From Natrialba aegyptia DSM 13077 (GTDB lineage: Archaea > Halobacteriota > Halobacteria > Halobacteriales > Natrialbaceae), in NCBI RefSeq assembly GCF_000337535.1, contig NZ_AOIP01000031.1, positions 98,942 to 162,941 on the forward strand: a stretch of DNA of 64,000 nucleotides, written 5' to 3'. Below, piece by piece: positions 62,072-64,000 of the stretch. The position numbers were made by a program, and so were the translations under genes. The notes under the pieces are model-generated. The model saw only the letters and a list, made by a program, of their open reading frames with translations. It searched no databases and had not been told where the DNA came from. Each line of letters starts with the position of its first letter. The stretch's first letter is position 1.

Positions 62072-63772
62072 ATGTTCGACCAGGAAGAGATAGACCGGAT
62101 TCGCGAACGGCGCGAGCAGTGGACCGAGGAGACGCTCGACCCGACCCTCGACCACCACGGCGAGCGTCGGGATCGGTTCGCGACGGTCTCGAACCACGAG
62201 GTCGACCGCCTCTATACGCCCGACGACATCGCTGAACTCGACTACGAGGACGATCTGGGGTTCCCCGGTGAGCCGCCGTACACGCGCGGTCCGTATCCGA
62301 CGATGTATCGCGGCCGTACGTGGACGATGCGCCAGTTCGCCGGCTTCGGGACGGCGGAGGAGACGAACGAGCGGTTTCACTACTTGATCGATCAGGGCCA
62401 GACGGGTCTCTCGACGGCCTTCGACATGCCGTCGCTGATGGGGATCGACTCGGACCACCGGATGAGTCAGGGTGAAGTCGGCAAGGAGGGCGTCGCGGTG
62501 GACACGCTGCGGGACATGGAAATCCTCTTCGACGGCATCGATATCGGCGAGGTATCGACCTCGTTTACGATCAACCCTTCCGCAGCGGTTATCTACGCGA
62601 TGTACATCGCGCTGGCCGACCAGCAGGGCGTTCCGCGCGAGGAGATCCGAGGAACGCTGCAGAACGACATGTTAAAGGAGTTCATCGCGCAGAAGGAGTG
62701 GGTCGTTCCGCCCCAGCCGTCGCTCGAGGTCGTCACCGACACGATCGAGTTCGCCGTCGAGGAGACGCCGAAGTTCCACCCGGTTTCCATCTCCGGCTAC
62801 CACATCCGCGAAGCGGGATCGACGGCGGCCCAGGAGGCCGCGTTCACCCTCGCGGACGGCTTCGCCTACGTCGAGGACTGTCTGGACCGCGGGTTGGACG
62901 TCGACGAGTTCGCGCCGCTCCTCTCGTTTTTCTTCAACTCGCACAACTCGATCTTCGAGGAGGTGGCGAAGTTCCGCGCCTCGCGGCGGATTTACGCCCG
63001 CGTCATGGAGGAGTGGTACGACGCCGAGCGCGACGAGTCGAAACGGCTCAAGTTCCACACGCAGACGGCCGGCCAGTCGCTGACGGCCCAGCAGCCGCTC
63101 AACAACATCGTTCGGGTGACGATTCAGGCGCTGGCGGGCGTCTTCGGCGGCACGCAGTCGTTGCACACGAACAGTTTCGACGAGGCGCTTGCGCTACCGA
63201 CGGAGAAGGCGGTTCGAGTCGCCCTGCGGACCCAGCAGATCATCGCCGACGAGTCCGGCGCGGCCGACATCGTCGATCCGATGGGCGGCAGCTTCGCGAT
63301 CGAGAAACTCACGAACGAGATGGAAGCCGAGATCATGGCCTACCTCGAGGAGATCCGGGAGATGGGCGACGGGTCGATCCGCGACGGCGTTCTCGACGGG
63401 ATCGAGCAGGGGTACTTCCAGCGGGAGATCCAGAACTCGAGCTACGAGTACCAACAGCGCGTCGAGCGCGGCGAGGAGGTCGTCGTCGGCGTCAACGAGT
63501 TCACGATCGAGGAGGATACGTCGCCGGAGATCCTCGAGATCGACGAGACGACGCGGGATCGGCAACTCGAGCGACTCGAGCGGGTCAAGCGCGAGCGCGA
63601 CGACGAGGCGGTCGAGGCGGCGCTTGCGGCCCTCTCGGACGCGATTCCGACGGACGAAAACGTCATGCCGTACATCGTCGATGCGGTCAAGACCTACGCG
63701 ACGATGGGCGAGATCATGCAGGTGTTCGAGGATCATCACGGTGCGTATCAGGAGGAACTCAGCCCGGTCTAA
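62072..63772 (+). CDS. mcmA1: Methylmalonyl-CoA mutase large-subunit family protein
   Basis: A 566-residue protein of the mutase N-terminal family: PPYTRGPYPTMYRGRTWTMR, TGLSTAFDMPSLMGIDSDHR, RDMEILFDGIDIGEVSTSFT, PVSISGYHIREAGSTAAQEA, AGQSLTAQQPLNNIVRVTIQ and HTNSFDEALALPTEKAVRVA. It lacks the C-terminal cobalamin-binding domain, which archaea encode as a separate small subunit, so this is the large (catalytic) chain. It isomerises methylmalonyl-CoA to succinyl-CoA, fitting odd-chain, branched or propionate catabolism. It is divergent from the acyl-CoA synthetase. Confidence 0.93.
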   Translation: MFDQEEIDRIRERREQWTEETLDPTLDHHGERRDRFATVSNHEVDRLYTPDDIAELDYEDDLGFPGEPPYTRGPYPTMYRGRTWTMRQFAGFGTAEETNERFHYLIDQGQTGLSTAFDMPSLMGIDSDHRMSQGEVGKEGVAVDTLRDMEILFDGIDIGEVSTSFTINPSAAVIYAMYIALADQQGVPREEIRGTLQNDMLKEFIAQKEWVVPPQPSLEVVTDTIEFAVEETPKFHPVSISGYHIREAGSTAAQEAAFTLADGFAYVEDCLDRGLDVDEFAPLLSFFFNSHNSIFEEVAKFRASRRIYARVMEEWYDAERDESKRLKFHTQTAGQSLTAQQPLNNIVRVTIQALAGVFGGTQSLHTNSFDEALALPTEKAVRVALRTQQIIADESGAADIVDPMGGSFAIEKLTNEMEAEIMAYLEEIREMGDGSIRDGVLDGIEQGYFQREIQNSSYEYQQRVERGEEVVVGVNEFTIEEDTSPEILEIDETTRDRQLERLERVKRERDDEAVEAALAALSDAIPTDENVMPYIVDAVKTYATMGEIMQVFEDHHGAYQEELSPV

Positions 63773-64000
63773 TACTGATTCTACAAACTATCTGCTGTAA
63801 TGATATATTGGGGAGGAGAGAACGAAGCTGAGTACTGCCGTTGAACTCAAGACTCACCGTCACTTGCCCTTGTACGGCATTATAGTGGCGAAATAGGTGA
63901 GGAAACCGATCGTGAATGAACGACAGGACGAGTGAACGGAGAAACGATCAGAGTCGCGTCGAGACTCCTTGAGCTGCGTATAGTATTGCGGAGATCAGAT
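63773..64000. other. Terminal intergenic sequence
   Basis: The last ~230 bp after the mutase gene contain no recognisable ORF, RNA or repeat. A cobalamin-binding small subunit might lie beyond the window. Confidence 0.3.

Overview
This window is a piece of a haloarchaeal chromosome, most like the Natrialbales (Natrinema/Haloterrigena-type). The proteins are strongly acidic and the genes GC-rich. Many genes look leaderless, with a TATA box about 25-30 nt before the ATG. Exported proteins carry Tat signals. Archaeal or haloarchaeal families are present: DnaG primase, eIF-5A, fused siroheme decarboxylase, Bat-type HTH regulators, RdfA, LWR-salt, DUF5778 and the HFX_2341 (DUF6293) family. I saw no tRNA, rRNA or CRISPR array.

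Layout. 0-10 kb: partial pdxS, DUF1405 membrane protein, valS, a CARF-like wHTH regulator, an SSS symporter with its DUF3311 partner, and a membrane-tethered wHTH protein. 10-20 kb: dnaG, a Tat-exported protein, and an isoprenoid group made of a DUF92 protein and two cis-prenyltransferase-type proteins, one of them lacking the catalytic aspartate motif. Small DUF, zinc-finger and SHOCT proteins follow, and between two of them lies an apparently unannotated structured RNA near 18.8 kb. 20-24 kb: the siroheme/heme cluster (fused AhbAB, Met8-like dehydrogenase, HemA) with pterin dehydratase and LWR-salt. 24-34 kb: HAD phosphatase, Bat regulator, tandem MoeA genes (one with a PBP domain), Hsp20 followed in the same frame by a UbiB-type kinase lacking a normal start codon, a divergent enolase-superfamily protein, and the overlapping eIF-5A/agmatinase pair.

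34-52 kb looks more accessory: lone enzymes, unknown proteins, a PD-(D/E)XK-like nuclease with two C-terminal repeats, an FAD monooxygenase divergent from a Bat regulator, a malate:quinone-oxidoreductase-like flavoprotein, an orphan iron-type substrate-binding lipoprotein under a DtxR-like box, rdfA, and several AT-richer intergenic stretches with decayed sequence. 52-56 kb is an arginine-catabolism module (IclR regulator, arginase, ornithine-type aminotransferase). 56-64 kb is an acyl-CoA module (IclR regulator, enoyl-CoA hydratase, acyl-CoA dehydrogenase, 3-hydroxyacyl-CoA dehydrogenase, acyl-CoA synthetase, methylmalonyl-CoA mutase large subunit).

The least explained items are the multi-hairpin RNA (18785-18902), the nested 71-bp palindrome upstream of the PPOX gene (38671-38741), the in-frame hsp20-TGA-ubiB junction, the Nogo-B-receptor-like cis-prenyltransferase subunit, and the diverged inverted repeat flanking rdfA.
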